Shown: positions 41,884 to 51,657, numbered from the stretch's first letter. The stretch is DNA of 64,000 nt from Fictibacillus gelatini DSM 15865 (GCF_000430745.1 NZ_AUMP01000007.1:84829-148828); one strand, 5' to 3'. Notes: a model not told the origin generated them from the letters alone. Numbers and translations are program-made.

Positions 41884-42840
41884 TTGGATAAAAAAGTATT
41901 ATTTTTCGGGGACTTTGGGATTGATGACGCGATCGCTTTCATTTACGCGTTTTTATCAAAAAAAATAAATATTGTCGGGATTGTAGCCGATTATGGCAAT
42001 GTTTCAAGAGAAATGGTGCTTCAAAATGTTGATTATTTAATAAAGAAAACCGGTTTAAATGATATTCCCGTCATTAGCGGAGCAAGCCGGCCATTAACAG
42101 GAGAATCACCGATATATTATCCGGCGATTCATGGACCTAACGGGTTAGGGCCGGTTATCCCTTCCGCCATTAAGAAAAATAAACGGGAAAATTTCTTTGA
42201 AGTAATTGATATTATAAAAAAATATGAAAATGAAATCATTATTGTAAATACAGGAAGGCTAACATCGCTCGCGACTCTCTTTGTCTTATATGGGGCGTTA
42301 ATGGAAAATGTACATTCTTATTACATAATGGGAGGAGCGTTCCTTTGCCCGGGGAATGTGACTCCTGTTTCGGAAGCGAATTTTTACAGTGATCCAATCG
42401 CAGCGAACCTCGTGATGAAATATGCGAAAAAAGCTACGATTTACCCATTGAATGTAACAAGGAACACGATTGTATCACCCGAAATGACAAATTATATTGC
42501 TGCAAAAGGAAAGACAGATCTTGTTAAGCCGTTAATTGATTATTATTACTACCATTTTTATAAACAAAACTATCCCGGTTCAAAAGGAAGCCCTGTTCAT
42601 GATGTATTGCCGATGATGTCTGTCATCCATGATGATTTATGTAGGTATGTTGAAGCGGAAGTCATCATCGATCTGTCAAATGGGCTGTCACGCGGGCAAA
42701 GCATAGGCGATTTTCGTCCTGTACTTAACAACGAAACTTTTGGGCGGACCAAACAACGGATCGCTGTGGAATTACATTATAAAAAATTTTTTTCCGAGTT
42801 TATGACAGTTATGACGGGTGAACACTTTAAACAGGAATAG
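41884..42840 (+). CDS. Inosine/uridine-preferring nucleoside hydrolase family protein
   Basis: 318-aa N-ribohydrolase. The N-terminal calcium-binding aspartate cluster appears as [10 protein letters not shown] (canonical DTDPGxDDA, with Phe-Gly in place of Pro-Gly), and the central MGGAF and AANLV regions and C-terminal HDVLPMM fit IunH. Start is TTG 41884 with AAGGGGGACAATGC upstream; the ATG five bases earlier is out of frame. Function: cleaving nucleosides to base and ribose, probably salvage. Confidence 0.8.
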   Translation: MDKKVLFFGDFGIDDAIAFIYAFLSKKINIVGIVADYGNVSREMVLQNVDYLIKKTGLNDIPVISGASRPLTGESPIYYPAIHGPNGLGPVIPSAIKKNKRENFFEVIDIIKKYENEIIIVNTGRLTSLATLFVLYGALMENVHSYYIMGGAFLCPGNVTPVSEANFYSDPIAANLVMKYAKKATIYPLNVTRNTIVSPEMTNYIAAKGKTDLVKPLIDYYYYHFYKQNYPGSKGSPVHDVLPMMSVIHDDLCRYVEAEVIIDLSNGLSRGQSIGDFRPVLNNETFGRTKQRIAVELHYKKFFSEFMTVMTGEHFKQE

Positions 42841-42908
42841 GTGAATGTACCCTTTCTATAAAAGATGAATATTGTAATATGACGATAATCAAGAGGAGGG
42901 AACATCTT

Positions 42909-43385
42909 ATGCCTGAACATCTAGCGTGGCACGAAACATTAGAACTGCACGAACTTGTCGCTTTTCAATCAGCGGGCTTAACAAAATTAAAAATGTCTAT
43001 TCGAAAAGTACCGGATCACGAACTCCGAACGTTATACATGCAGGCAATTCAGGGAATTGAACGTAACATTCGCGAATTGCTTCGGTTTTTCCCAAATGCG
43101 CCTGGTTATGACCACAATCCTCGCCAGGCAGATGCCGGCTTTTACGCTGGCGATTTATTGGGGCTTGCTAAAGCATCAGTCCGCAACTACGCGATGGCGC
43201 TAACTGAAACCGCCACACCCGAGCTTCACCAAGTATTAAGCAGGCACTTGCAAAATGCTGTCCAATTGCATTACAACGTATACAGGTATATGCTAGAAAA
43301 GGGATATTATTCTTCATATGATCTACATCAACTTTTAACCAATGATGTGAAAAACGCACATAAAGCATTGGATATGCACTATTGA
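42909..43385 (+). CDS. CotF-family spore coat protein
   Basis: 158-aa helical protein of the CotF/ferritin-like coat family. It has [19 protein letters not shown] at the start and [20 protein letters not shown] in the middle, followed by [11 protein letters not shown], the conserved Tyr-rich end. ATG 42909 follows GAGGAGGGAACATCTT. Likely made in the mother cell late in sporulation. Terminator downstream. Confidence 0.8.
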   Translation: MPEHLAWHETLELHELVAFQSAGLTKLKMSIRKVPDHELRTLYMQAIQGIERNIRELLRFFPNAPGYDHNPRQADAGFYAGDLLGLAKASVRNYAMALTETATPELHQVLSRHLQNAVQLHYNVYRYMLEKGYYSSYDLHQLLTNDVKNAHKALDMHY

Positions 43386-43427
43386 ATAAAAAATGAAAGC
43401 CGTTTAACCCGACATAATGGCACATAG

Positions 43428-43460
43428 AAAAAACTCCTTTTCAATAAAAGGAGTTTTTTT
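43428..43460 (+). terminator. Terminator after the CotF-type gene
   Basis: Perfect 10-bp stem AACTCCTTTT/AAAAGGAGTT with a CAAT loop, A tract before and T7 after; works in both directions and also serves the convergent DUF2512 gene. Confidence 0.88.
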
Positions 43461-43470
43461 AATCGTTAAT

Positions 43471-43833
43471 TTAAATTGCTGATTTTCGCGCTTGTCCGGA
43501 TCTAACTAAATAGCGATGCAGCGGGATTTCAGCAATGGTTAATAAAACTGCTGTAAGAATGGCTCCTGGAAATGTTACAGTTGTATTAGGAAGCCATGCG
43601 GATACAAAATAAACGATCAATGTTGAAGCGAAAAAATCTAAAACCGCGCTTAATACAAGCGTATCTTCCCTTAGCAGCATGACTTCCATCATATGACCGA
43701 CCAGTGCAAGCACAAGCCCGACAATGGCTGCCTGATATGCAAATGAATAATGGACATTAGGCAAAATAAACGATGCAATAATTAATATAGTAGGACAAAC
43801 AAAAATCTTTATTAGCAAACCTGTCATTGCCAA
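43471..43833 (-). CDS. DUF2512 membrane protein (YndM-like)
   Basis: 120-aa protein with four hydrophobic segments and the family landmarks GLLIKIFVCPTILI and LPNTTVTFPGAILTA. Members are common in sporeformers, function unknown. AAGGAGGTATTG precedes the start at 43833. Monocistronic on the minus strand. Confidence 0.8.
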   Translation of the reverse strand: MAMTGLLIKIFVCPTILIIASFILPNVHYSFAYQAAIVGLVLALVGHMMEVMLLREDTLVLSAVLDFFASTLIVYFVSAWLPNTTVTFPGAILTAVLLTIAEIPLHRYLVRSGQARKSAI

Positions 43834-43967
43834 TACCTCCTTTATCAGGCTTAGTATTGGCCATCCGGATTTCTTTTACTCAAGTTTCGCTATTTAAAAA
43901 TGGGCTTTAAATCAATTGTTGTGCTTCATAATTACGACAAAAAAATGATTGGCTTGTAAATGATCAA

Positions 43968-44000
43968 AAATAAGAGCGGCCGGCTTGTCCGCTCTTATTT
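43968..44000 (-). terminator. Terminator after the GsiB-like gene
   Basis: Perfect 12-bp stem (AAATAAGAGCGG with CCGCTCTTATTT); on the minus strand the hairpin is followed by TTTTTGATC. Confidence 0.85.
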
Positions 44001-44003
44001 ACC

Positions 44004-44258
44004 CTATTCATTTTGTCCGCTTGCTTTTCCACCTTTTTCACCAATTTCCCGGTAAAACTCTTTGCCATGCTCACGCTTTGTTTTCTCACCGCCCTTTTGT
44101 CCGATTTCCTTATAAAACTTCTTGTCGTGTTCTCTTGCTGTCTTTTCTCCACCCTTTTGTCCGATTTCTTGATAAAATTCTTTTCCTTGAGTTCTTTTAA
44201 CTTTTTCTCCGCCTTTTCTTCCTGCTTCTTCTCTCGTCATTTTAGATGGATTGCTCAT
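44004..44258 (-). CDS. GsiB-like general stress protein with KGG repeats
   Basis: 84-aa very hydrophilic protein with three near-identical 20-residue repeats of the form EFYxEIGxKGGEKxxREHxK (roughly residues 27-46, 47-66 and 67-80), the con-10/GsiB/Em type thought to protect against desiccation or stress. TCAAAGGAGGCTAATAACC precedes the start at 44258. A SigB-like promoter lies upstream (44295-44320, minus strand), matching gsiB control in B. subtilis. Confidence 0.85.
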   Translation of the reverse strand: MSNPSKMTREEAGRKGGEKVKRTQGKEFYQEIGQKGGEKTAREHDKKFYKEIGQKGGEKTKREHGKEFYREIGEKGGKASGQNE

Positions 44259-44294
44259 TGGTTATTAGCCTCCTTTGAAGAAGTTATTAAACTA

Positions 44295-44320
44295 TTTCCA
44301 CACTCTTTCATAAAGAAAAC
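44295..44320 (-). promoter_or_regulatory. Sigma-B-like promoter of the GsiB-like gene
   Basis: Minus strand GTTTTC - 14 bp - TGGAAA, close to the sigma-B consensus GTTTWW N12-15 GGGWAW (the -35 lies at 44315-44320, the -10 at 44295-44300), about 37 bp from the start codon. Confidence 0.55.
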
Positions 44321-44374
44321 GTGAAATTGCTTTCTTTTTTAAAATAGGAATAAAGACCTGTTTATCAATTTAAG

Positions 44375-44399
44375 GTTTAAAAAGAAGGGGGACGGGAAA
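44375..44399 (+). promoter_or_regulatory. Sigma-B-like promoter of the YflT-like gene
   Basis: GTTTAA (44375-44380), 13-bp spacer, GGGAAA (44394-44399): both hexamers match the sigma-B consensus. It lies 53 bp upstream of the YflT-like start codon; yflT of B. subtilis is a sigma-B gene. Confidence 0.7.
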
Positions 44400-44451
44400 A
44401 GGATAAACAAGCTTGATATCATTTTTGAATTTCCAAAGGAGGAGAAATAAA

Positions 44452-44781
44452 ATGATGGCAAAACCAACCGTTAGAGAGTATTTGACTGAACAAGAGGTAA
44501 TCGGAGCCGTTCAAGATTTAGAATCAAAAGGTATCAGCCAGAAGGACATATATGTGTTGGCCCATCAAGACGATAGAACGAATCAAGTAGCAGACCGTGC
44601 GAATGTAAATACCATCGGAATAAAGGAAGAGGGACTTTCTACAGCTATTAAAAATGTCTTCAACTCCAAAGGGGACGAACTTCGCAATAAAATGGAAGAA
44701 ATGGGGCTTTCTCAATATGAAGCTGAAGAATATGAAAGAAAGCTTGATGAAGGGAAAATCTTATTATTCGTAAAAGAATAA
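44452..44781 (+). CDS. General stress protein 17M / YflT family
   Basis: 109-aa cytoplasmic protein with the YflT fold (PTVREYLTEQEVIGAVQDLESK, then YVLAHQDDRTNQVADRANV). Members are induced by general stress; biochemical role unknown. ATG 44452 is preceded by AAAGGAGGAGAAATAAA; the longer frame beginning at 44413 has no ribosome binding site. Divergent from the GsiB-like gene, both with SigB-type promoters. Confidence 0.84.
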   Translation: MMAKPTVREYLTEQEVIGAVQDLESKGISQKDIYVLAHQDDRTNQVADRANVNTIGIKEEGLSTAIKNVFNSKGDELRNKMEEMGLSQYEAEEYERKLDEGKILLFVKE

Positions 44782-44814
44782 AAACAAGGGAGGTGAAAGC
44801 CTCTCTTGTTTTGT
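44781..44814 (+). terminator. Terminator after the YflT-like gene
   Basis: 13-bp stem AAAACAAGGGAGG/CCTCTCTTGTTTT (one G-U/mismatch) with TTGTT following. Confidence 0.85.
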
Positions 44815-44900
44815 TATTAGTCTATTTTAAAAAATCACTTACCCGAATGGGGGACGAAAGCAAACAGAAAAGATTAAACAAATACCAGAACAATGTAAAA

Positions 44901-45491
44901 CTAAAGGGAGTCAAATAATTCCTCTAAATTCACTTGAAAGCCTTCTAAAACGGAGGATTGAATAATGCCTTTTTCCCTTAACATGTCCAATTGCTTATAT
45001 TGGCCATCTTCATCAAGTACATAAACCTGGACGCTGTTAAGCATCGGGTTGACAATCCAATATTCTTTTACGCCGCATTGCATATAAAGATTTAACTTGA
45101 AGACTAAATCATGAGATTGATTAGACGGGCTAACGATTTCAATAATGAGGCTGGGAGAACCGACATACTTGTCTTCCATTAACCCGTTTTTGTCACAAAT
45201 GACCGATATATCAGGGATGACAATTTTTGTTTCGTTCATGTTCGTTGAGGAAAGTTCCACGTCAAACGGAGCATGGAACACTTCGCATTTCCTTCGTTCT
45301 AAAAAATTGAATAGCCAGGCATGAAGTCTTCCAGAAATCCGTTGATGCTTCGTTGATGGGGAAGGAGACATAAACACTATACCATCGACATACTCTAGCA
45401 ATCGATTGGTTGTTTCCCTCATTTTATAAAATTCATCAATTGTCACGAAATCTTCTGGTAATTTCAAAAGAAACACCTTCTTTCTTTTCAT
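44901..45491 (-). CDS. Uma2-family (DUF820) restriction-endonuclease-fold protein
   Basis: 196-aa protein with the PD-(D/E)XK fold. Putative metal ligands are Asp in YVDGIVFMSP-PDISVIC region, Glu in IIEIVSPSN and Lys in VFKLNLYMQCGVKEYWIV. Members are often mobile or multicopy in cyanobacteria and bacilli; substrate unknown. AAAGAAGGTG precedes the start at 45491. Stands alone. Confidence 0.78.
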   Translation of the reverse strand: MKRKKVFLLKLPEDFVTIDEFYKMRETTNRLLEYVDGIVFMSPSPSTKHQRISGRLHAWLFNFLERRKCEVFHAPFDVELSSTNMNETKIVIPDISVICDKNGLMEDKYVGSPSLIIEIVSPSNQSHDLVFKLNLYMQCGVKEYWIVNPMLNSVQVYVLDEDGQYKQLDMLREKGIIQSSVLEGFQVNLEELFDSL

Positions 45492-45659
45492 TGATAAAAG
45501 AAATTGACTTTATTATACCACAACTGTTAGCTTTTCCCGGTCATGTTGCGACTTCAAAATTCTCACCGTTAACCATATAGCCAGACTTTGGATGAAAAAT
45601 TGATAATGTATGAAATAAAAGATAACCAGGGTTCCAACCTATATAAGAAAAGACACCCG

Positions 45660-46145
45660 CTATACTTTAAGCTTTTCTTTCGAGACATCTGACCGCCAGA
45701 GCCGCCTCACTAATTTTAAGTTACCAAGCAACAATAAATATAAAAAGGGATAAATCGGAACCGAATAAATCCATTTCCAGCCGTTATAATAAAATAAGCC
45801 CAATTTTACAGACAGCCATTCATAAAAAAGGGCAAAGGCCGACCAGCCTGCAATGTAGAGCATTTTTGTTACAATGCGGCGGGTAGATGGGAAAAAGTTT
45901 AAAAAAATAATGTCTATGGCTGGATAAATCCCTAATGTAACCAATAAATCCGTATATTGCGCCTTTTTTTGAAAATAGCCGTATAAGTGAAAGGTTACTT
46001 CTAAAATGTAATCGACCGAAAAGGCGAGGATGACAGCGAAGATGGAAGTGCTATAAATTTCAAGCTTATTCATTCTTTTTTCAGGGAAAAAAGCGATGGC
46101 ATTAAACACTAGAATAGAAATAATCGCTAAAATCATAGCTTTCAA
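45660..46145 (-). CDS. CBO0543-family integral membrane protein
   Basis: 161-aa protein with about five hydrophobic segments; FPEKRMNKLEIYSTSIFA, FALFYEWLSVKLGLFYYNGW and SVPIYPFLYL are typical of this Firmicutes family of unknown function. The start overlaps the stop of the preceding gene (46142-46145). Last of a three-gene minus-strand operon of membrane proteins. Confidence 0.75.
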   Translation of the reverse strand: MKAMILAIISILVFNAIAFFPEKRMNKLEIYSTSIFAVILAFSVDYILEVTFHLYGYFQKKAQYTDLLVTLGIYPAIDIIFLNFFPSTRRIVTKMLYIAGWSAFALFYEWLSVKLGLFYYNGWKWIYSVPIYPFLYLLLLGNLKLVRRLWRSDVSKEKLKV

Positions 46146-46612
46146 CTTCCTTCAACATTTAGTTTCGCTACCCCCAGGGCATAATGATTCCTTAATGTGG
46201 TCAAAATCATTTCCGCTTCCCTATGGTCACATTCAATGATTAAAATGACTTCCGGTTTTTTTCCACGTTTCATAAGCCGCTGTTTACGGAAAATTTTGTA
46301 GATCAACAGATTAAGGATAACACCTATGGAAAAGCCGGCGGCCGCCCCGATTAACCCCCAATAAATGGGTCCCCATTGAAGCTTGAACCCAATGCTTGCT
46401 CCTACTACGGAAAGAGCAGTCCCGATTGCAGCCCCTTTATCAAACAGACTGATCCCGTCCGCATAATGAATCGTATCAAAGAGTTTCCTCTCTTCATTTG
46501 TATTCGAAAGAGGAACAGCCAGAATATTTTCTTTTGGAATTCCTTTTTGCACTAATGAAGTGATGGCTAACTCAATAAAATGTGAATGTTCAAACGTTGA
46601 CAGCACATGCAA
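46142..46612 (-). CDS. Membrane protein with general-stress-like domain, function unknown
   Basis: 156-aa protein: an alpha/beta N-terminal part (residues 1-50, HVLSTFEHSHFIELAITSLV) similar in layout to YflT/DUF1269 proteins, two glycine-rich hydrophobic segments (about 58-110) and a C-terminal strand-rich domain with ECDHREAEMILTTLRNH. Could be a ligand-responsive membrane protein. No firm family assignment. Two bases separate it from the upstream gene. Confidence 0.65.
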   Translation of the reverse strand: MHVLSTFEHSHFIELAITSLVQKGIPKENILAVPLSNTNEERKLFDTIHYADGISLFDKGAAIGTALSVVGASIGFKLQWGPIYWGLIGAAAGFSIGVILNLLIYKIFRKQRLMKRGKKPEVILIIECDHREAEMILTTLRNHYALGVAKLNVEGS

Positions 46613-46614
46613 AA

Positions 46615-47400
46615 CTATTCCCTCCTGGCGGCTGGCATTTTAAACGAAGGATGTTGAAAATTTTTTTGCAAAAAATGACGTTGCTCATCTTCAAATAGCT
46701 TGTTGTTTTCAACCGTGTTCACATACGCATCGTAAATCGCAAAACCGTAAACGGATGGCATAAATAAAAACCATTCTTTACTTAAAATAGCTGTAGATTT
46801 CCCGATGTCACCGGACACAAGGAGATGAACAGCCTCTAAAAAATGCGACAAATAAACAAGGGCGATCCACCAGATTAAAAGGAAAAAGCTAACGCCGATG
46901 CGGTGAATATAAAGTTGGCCCAACCCGGGCATAAATAACGTCCAAAAAACTGCGATTCTCGGGTTTCGCTTATCCAAATAATTGATCTCTAAAGGATGAA
47001 TAACAAATGATTGAAAATCGGCATCTTCACGATTGGCGGCTAAATAAATTTTATTTGTATCGATTGTTGTCCGATAGCTGTCCCATATGGCAAAAACATA
47101 AACCGGAATATATAACAGCAACCATCGATGATCGATCACCTCTTTCGCTTTATCGAATTTGCCTGTAAATGAATAGACGATAGCCTGATTAAGATGCGAT
47201 TGGGTATTGATGACAAATTCCCAAATAAACAAGGCAAATCCGCGCAAGTATTTAGAAAGAAGAAGATGGCCGAATCCCGGAAAAGCCGCTGACCACCAGG
47301 CGACGATATAAGGGTTTCTTAAATGTAGCTGTGTCGTTCCGAGAATGCTGACATACGCTTTTTGCCGTCTTGATTGATTCAACCACTGTACGTTTTTCAA
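46615..47400 (-). CDS. Polytopic membrane protein with duplicated TM-hairpin domain, function unknown
   Basis: 261-aa protein with an internal duplication: SAAFPGFGHLLLSKYLRGF and TLFMPGLGQLYIHRIGVSF recur in the two halves, each followed by hydrophobic segments and a P-V-Y-(V/G)-FAI-D-(S/A)-Y-T motif (IPVYVFAIWDSYRTT; PSVYGFAIYDAYVNT). The PGxGxLY pattern resembles TM2/DUF5683-type hairpins. TTG 47400 is chosen because AAAGGAG lies nine bases upstream. First gene of the three-gene membrane operon. Role unknown. Confidence 0.7.
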   Translation of the reverse strand: MKNVQWLNQSRRQKAYVSILGTTQLHLRNPYIVAWWSAAFPGFGHLLLSKYLRGFALFIWEFVINTQSHLNQAIVYSFTGKFDKAKEVIDHRWLLLYIPVYVFAIWDSYRTTIDTNKIYLAANREDADFQSFVIHPLEINYLDKRNPRIAVFWTLFMPGLGQLYIHRIGVSFFLLIWWIALVYLSHFLEAVHLLVSGDIGKSTAILSKEWFLFMPSVYGFAIYDAYVNTVENNKLFEDEQRHFLQKNFQHPSFKMPAARRE

Positions 47401-47543
47401 TGGAAAATATCTCCTTTCTGTTATTGTAAGTATTCCCAAATTGGTGAAAGAAAATGAGAATTGAAATCGGATACGGGATAAATGAAAGGAGATTTGCAAA
47501 ACTTAATAAATGTCATTAATTACAGAAGAAGGGGATAATGAAG

Positions 47544-47846
47544 ATGGCTCAACGAAATGAACAAGAGAGAAAGCAACAATTCCAGCAAGCTATTCAAGCT
47601 TCCGAAGAGGCAAGGCAAGCCGCCAGCCAGGCCCTGGCCAATACGTCCAATCCTCAGCAATATCCATATGCGCAGAAGCAGCTTAAGCAAGCGCAACTAC
47701 AAATCGAGCAGTTGCAATCTGAATCGGGGACCGGTGTTTCTTATGAAGAGCTACAGCAATTACAGCAAGCGGGTCATCAACTGGAGCAGGCGGGGCAACA
47801 ACTCCAACAAGGAATTGCGACTGGACCAGATACGAATTCGCAATAG
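47544..47846 (+). CDS. Glutamine-rich small protein, unknown function
   Basis: About 100-aa hydrophilic protein; roughly a quarter of residues are glutamine, arranged as helical heptads (LKQAQLQIEQLQSE, LQQLQQAGHQLEQAGQQLQQ), so a coiled coil is likely. No signal peptide. ATG 47544 gives the better spacing to AAGAAGGGG; ATG 47538 is too close. Similar Q-rich proteins occur in sporeformers but I cannot name this one. Confidence 0.65.
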   Translation: MAQRNEQERKQQFQQAIQASEEARQAASQALANTSNPQQYPYAQKQLKQAQLQIEQLQSESGTGVSYEELQQLQQAGHQLEQAGQQLQQGIATGPDTNSQ

Positions 47847-47862
47847 AAATCAAAACGTAAAC

Positions 47863-47891
47863 GCTCCCTTTTCGGGGGCTTTTGTTTTTTT
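47863..47891 (+). terminator. Terminator after the glutamine-rich protein gene
   Basis: GCTCCC/GGGGGC stem (one G-U pair) with TTTTC loop and TTTTGTTTTTTT tail. Confidence 0.7.
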
Positions 47892-47919
47892 AGCCGCAAA
47901 ATTTTTTGCAAAACGGAAG

Positions 47920-48994
47920 CTACTTTTTCTCTTCCACAATTCCTGCCTCTACAAGATTGATATCCAGTTTAAAATCAATTGGAATCGTTGGATAGCGTTT
48001 CTCCCACGCTGCAAAGTTAAAGTTTCTCGTTTGGCTTCTTGCTTGATCTGCAATTCCTAGCGGGTCGATCCTCTCATGTTGAAACCGGCGCAAAAGCTTT
48101 TTTGCTTTTCCATTAATCAGCTTTCGTGTTCTTTCCTCTACGCTTTCTTTTTTCTTAACATTTAAACTAATTCCTTCCGATTCGTTAATCAAGCCCATCA
48201 ATTTCACGGTAATCGTTACTTTTGGATTGGTGTTTCCGTTGATTACGTGATAGTTTACTTTTGATGAAATATTTTCAATGTTGATATATTTATTTTTCCC
48301 TATCCTCGCTTCGAAAGATCCTTTTTTAAAATTTTCAAACAGTAGTTTGAAGATGAATGCTTCTTCATAGTTAATATCATCAACATACTTACCATTTGAG
48401 AAAAGGGCTATCCCTTTAATTTTTATTAATCCATCCTTTAGCTCAAGCAAAGGCATAAACGGGTCTAATCCTTTGCCATACAAATGGTAAAGGAAAGAAT
48501 GGAGATCAGAATTAGGGATGTTTTCTTTTTGGTTTTGCTCGATTAAGTCCAATATGTATTTGGCAGGAATTTGATTTACAGGTGTTTGAAGTTCCAACAT
48601 TTCTTTTGCTTCCCCCTTTACAACAGCAAGCGGGATGTCCCGGCCGATATCGGCATTACGCTGAAGGCCATCGATAAACTGAAGGATGCCCCGCTTTGCC
48701 AATTTCTCACTGAATAATGCGACTCCTACGCGGCCCACCGCTAATGGCCTTGGTGACTCAGATTGCAACACATGTAACACGTTTTGACTCGTAAAGGATT
48801 CAGCTGTAAATGTAACATTTTTTGGCATGGCTTGCTCCTGGTTTTTCGGTGTGATCGTAGAGGCAACCGTTGCTTTTACACGGTGTTTCCCTAATGGCCT
48901 GTACTAATTGAAGATCTTCAATGATTTTAGGTTCTGCCGTACAGCCACTTAAGCAAACAAGAAAGGCTAAAAAGGTAATCCATTTATTTCTCAT
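47920..48994 (-). pseudogene. Germinant receptor C subunit (YndF-like lipoprotein), frameshifted
   Basis: The start at 48994 gives a lipoprotein signal (FLVCLSGC) and IIEDLQLVQAI, then runs out of frame. The correct frame resumes with GKHRVKATVASTITPKNQEQ and continues through a full GerAC-type domain to 47920. Against the intact paralogue at 54438 the expected G-Y-D-x-x-x segment between the two parts is missing, so a deletion of about 17 bp near 48887-48895 is the likely lesion. Third gene of a broken A-B-C operon; its ATG overlaps the gerB-type stop. Confidence 0.82.
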
Positions 48995-50078
48995 GACTTC
49001 TTTTTCCTCACTTTATAAATGATCCATTGAACAACAAATAGGGCCGGGATATAAAAATAAACCGTGTAAAACCCTGCTGTTGATGTAATGGTATTTAACC
49101 AATCGATATTGGGCCGGCCTTCGATAAAAGAGCAGGCAAATGCGGCTGCTATGATAATACAGATTAAACTGTACCGTTGATTGAAATGAAACAATTGCTT
49201 CATCCCCCGGCTTGTCGCCCAGAGAGCCAGGCAAATGTTGGGCAGCACGGCAAATAGCCAGAGGGCGATGCCTGCATATTCAAACCGTTCCATAAACGGA
49301 AAGTCAACAATTTTCCAGAGGGTTAATGTTGCCCAGATCGTTCGGGCCAATTCTTCTTCATTGTAATAAAGAAAGGTTGTGATGGCTGTTAAAAGATAGA
49401 TGAGAATAGAAAATAAGTTTCCAAAATGGGCCCATTTTATTGCTTTTTCCGGTGTCTTCAGAAATGGGTAATACATAAGAAGGGTTTCAAATCCAAGATA
49501 CTCCAACGCCATCGCTTTCGCCGCCGTTAAGTAAGAGGAAAAAGGATGATCAAATAATGGACGTAAATTTAGATATGGGATTCTGTCAATGGAAATATTT
49601 TCAATAAAAGCGAGGGGAAGGTATAGATGATCCCTAAAAAGCAAATCCCCGTTACGGTCCGAAAACCCCCTGAAACGTAACAATATCCGAGAATCAGGAG
49701 AAAGGACGAAAGAACCCATGTGTACATATGTGGAAACATCCATACTTGAATGACTTCGACATATGTTCGGACAAGGGTTACAACAAAACAAAAAAAATAA
49801 ATGACAAAATAAAAACTGAACATTCCTCCCATCCATTTACCGAACAACTCTTTTTGGATGCCAATAATATCATTCTTTCCTTTCATTAAAATGCGAAAGC
49901 AAAACCAGATGATCACGTTGATCGATAGCCCGGCGATGATAATGGCGACCCATGCATCATGACCGGCTGATTGGGCAATATACCGTTCAAATCCAAGGAT
50001 GCCGACCCCGATCTGGATCTTATGGATAAGAAAAAAAGCAAAATAAGGGGAAACTTTTTTGGAGTCGTCTGGTAACAT
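48991..50078 (-). pseudogene. Germinant receptor B subunit (YndE-like permease), frameshifted
   Basis: Endospore-germination permease of the APC superfamily. The N-terminal part (from ATG 50078 after AGGTGG) reads correctly to CFLGIIYTFP; the remaining domain LAFIENISIDRIPYLNLRPLF to KVRKKKS lies in another frame. Comparison with the intact paralogue at 51658 puts the shift at the run of four G (49614-49617, plus strand). Restored, the protein would be about 360 aa, normal for GerAB. Confidence 0.83.
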
Positions 50079-50097
50079 AGAACCACCTATTTTCTGT

Positions 50098-51642
50098 CTA
50101 AAATTCATCAATGTCTTTTTGTGACGCCCATTTTACAATAAAATTCGCCTGCTGTTTCGTTTCCTCTTTCTTTTCATCACGGAAACGGATCGGATTTTCA
50201 GGACGTAGTTGCTTCGGCCGGGTTTTCTGCATTGAAAATGGGAGACGAATTAACCCATCTTTAAGATCTTTCAGCCTTAGTGGATAGACGGGTTCAATAT
50301 ACGGATTTCCAAGTGACGTTAAGCGAAGCAAGTGGGAAACGAAAAAAGCAAAACATCGATACGCCAAGAAGTCCCCAAAACTGCGCAAAAAGTAGAAAGG
50401 GGAAGCGGATCGCCCGGATGGTAAAACTGACTTGATAGACCGGTGTCGTAAAAGACGCAAGGGCTGAAAGGGCAACAATGATCAACAAAACATTACTTGT
50501 AATTCCGGCCTGTACTGCTGCCGTCCCAATGACGATACCGCCAACGATACCGATCGTTTGGCCGACTTTTGTCGGTAGCCTGGCTCCCGCTTCCCTCAGT
50601 AGCTCAATGGTTAATTCCAAAACAATCGTTTCCAAAATCGGCGGAAACGGGATTCCGCTTCTTGAAGCAATCAATGTATCCAATAGTTTATCTGGAATCA
50701 TTTGATAATGATGGGTCAGAACCGCGACATATAAAGGCGTTGCTATAACAGAAAGAGTGACCGCAAGCAAGCGCATCAAGCGAACGGCGGAAGCGATATG
50801 CCAGGTTAAAAATAATCTTCCGTTGATGAAAAAAACTCAATAAGCGTCGTTGGACCGTAAAAAACCTGTGGGGAACCGTCTACCATAACGGCGATTTTTC
50901 CCTCGGCCAATACACTGGCGATACGATCGGGCCGTTCTGTGTCCACCAATTGTGGAAAAGGCGAATTTTTATTGTCAACAATCATTTGTCTAATAAATGA
51001 GCTGTCAACAATTTGATCGTATTGAACATCCTGGATTCGCTGAACGATTGTATTGACATTTTGCTCGTTTGCAATTCCATTAATATATAAAACGGCAACT
51101 TTCGTTTTTGTCAGAGAGCCGATATTCAATTCCTTCATTTGTAATTCAGGAATCGGAAGCCGTTTGCGGACCATGTTTAAATTCGTATCAAGCGCTTCAA
51201 CAAACGCTTCTTTAGGACCAAGAACACTATACTCCACTTCTGGAATGGTTACTTGCCTGTTCGCTTTCGCCGGGGCAGGAACGAGCACGCATACATTGTC
51301 GTCCGGTCTTACTTGAATCATCACGAACCCCGTCATTAAGCTCTCTTGTATTTTTTGAACATCACTTGTGATTTCAATCTCTTCTATTGGCAAATTAGTT
51401 TTTAAATCTTCAAGCGATTGAAACGGCCTCTCCGATAACCGGAGTAAAATATGATTTTGCACCGTGTCGGGATTGACTAATGTTTTAAAGTAAGAGACTT
51501 GATAAGGGCACTCTTCAGATTGCTTGAACGAGACAAAATCAGCGGACATTTTGCATTTCATCAGCATTTGATCTAACGACTGCACCGTTCCAGTAGCCTG
51601 CTTATGTGGATCTTGATTAGTTCTAGTTAACCATCTTTTCAA
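50098..51642 (-). pseudogene. Germinant receptor A subunit (YndD-like), two frameshifts
   Basis: Three consecutive frames make up one GerAA-type protein. Part 1 (TTG 51642, GGAGGG upstream) stops at TAA just after FSSTEDYF; loss of one A in the run at 50808-50812 explains this, since +1 restores LTWHIASAVRLMRLLAV. Part 2 covers the membrane core (LPTKVGQTIGIVGGIVIG) to SMFCFF; an extra A in the 6-A run at 50342-50347 shifts it away from VSHLLRLTSLGNPYIEP, which continues to the natural end. Both lesions are homopolymer indels. Confidence 0.85.
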
Positions 51643-51657
51643 AAATAGCCCTCCATA

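Noticed and set aside
44901..45491. Uma2-family protein as part of a restriction or defence system
   Set aside because: It stands alone with no methyltransferase or other defence gene nearby.
45541..45667. Open frame of about 42 codons (minus strand) after the CBO0543-family gene
   Set aside because: It begins right after an in-frame stop with no start codon or ribosome binding site; might be debris, but I cannot assign it.
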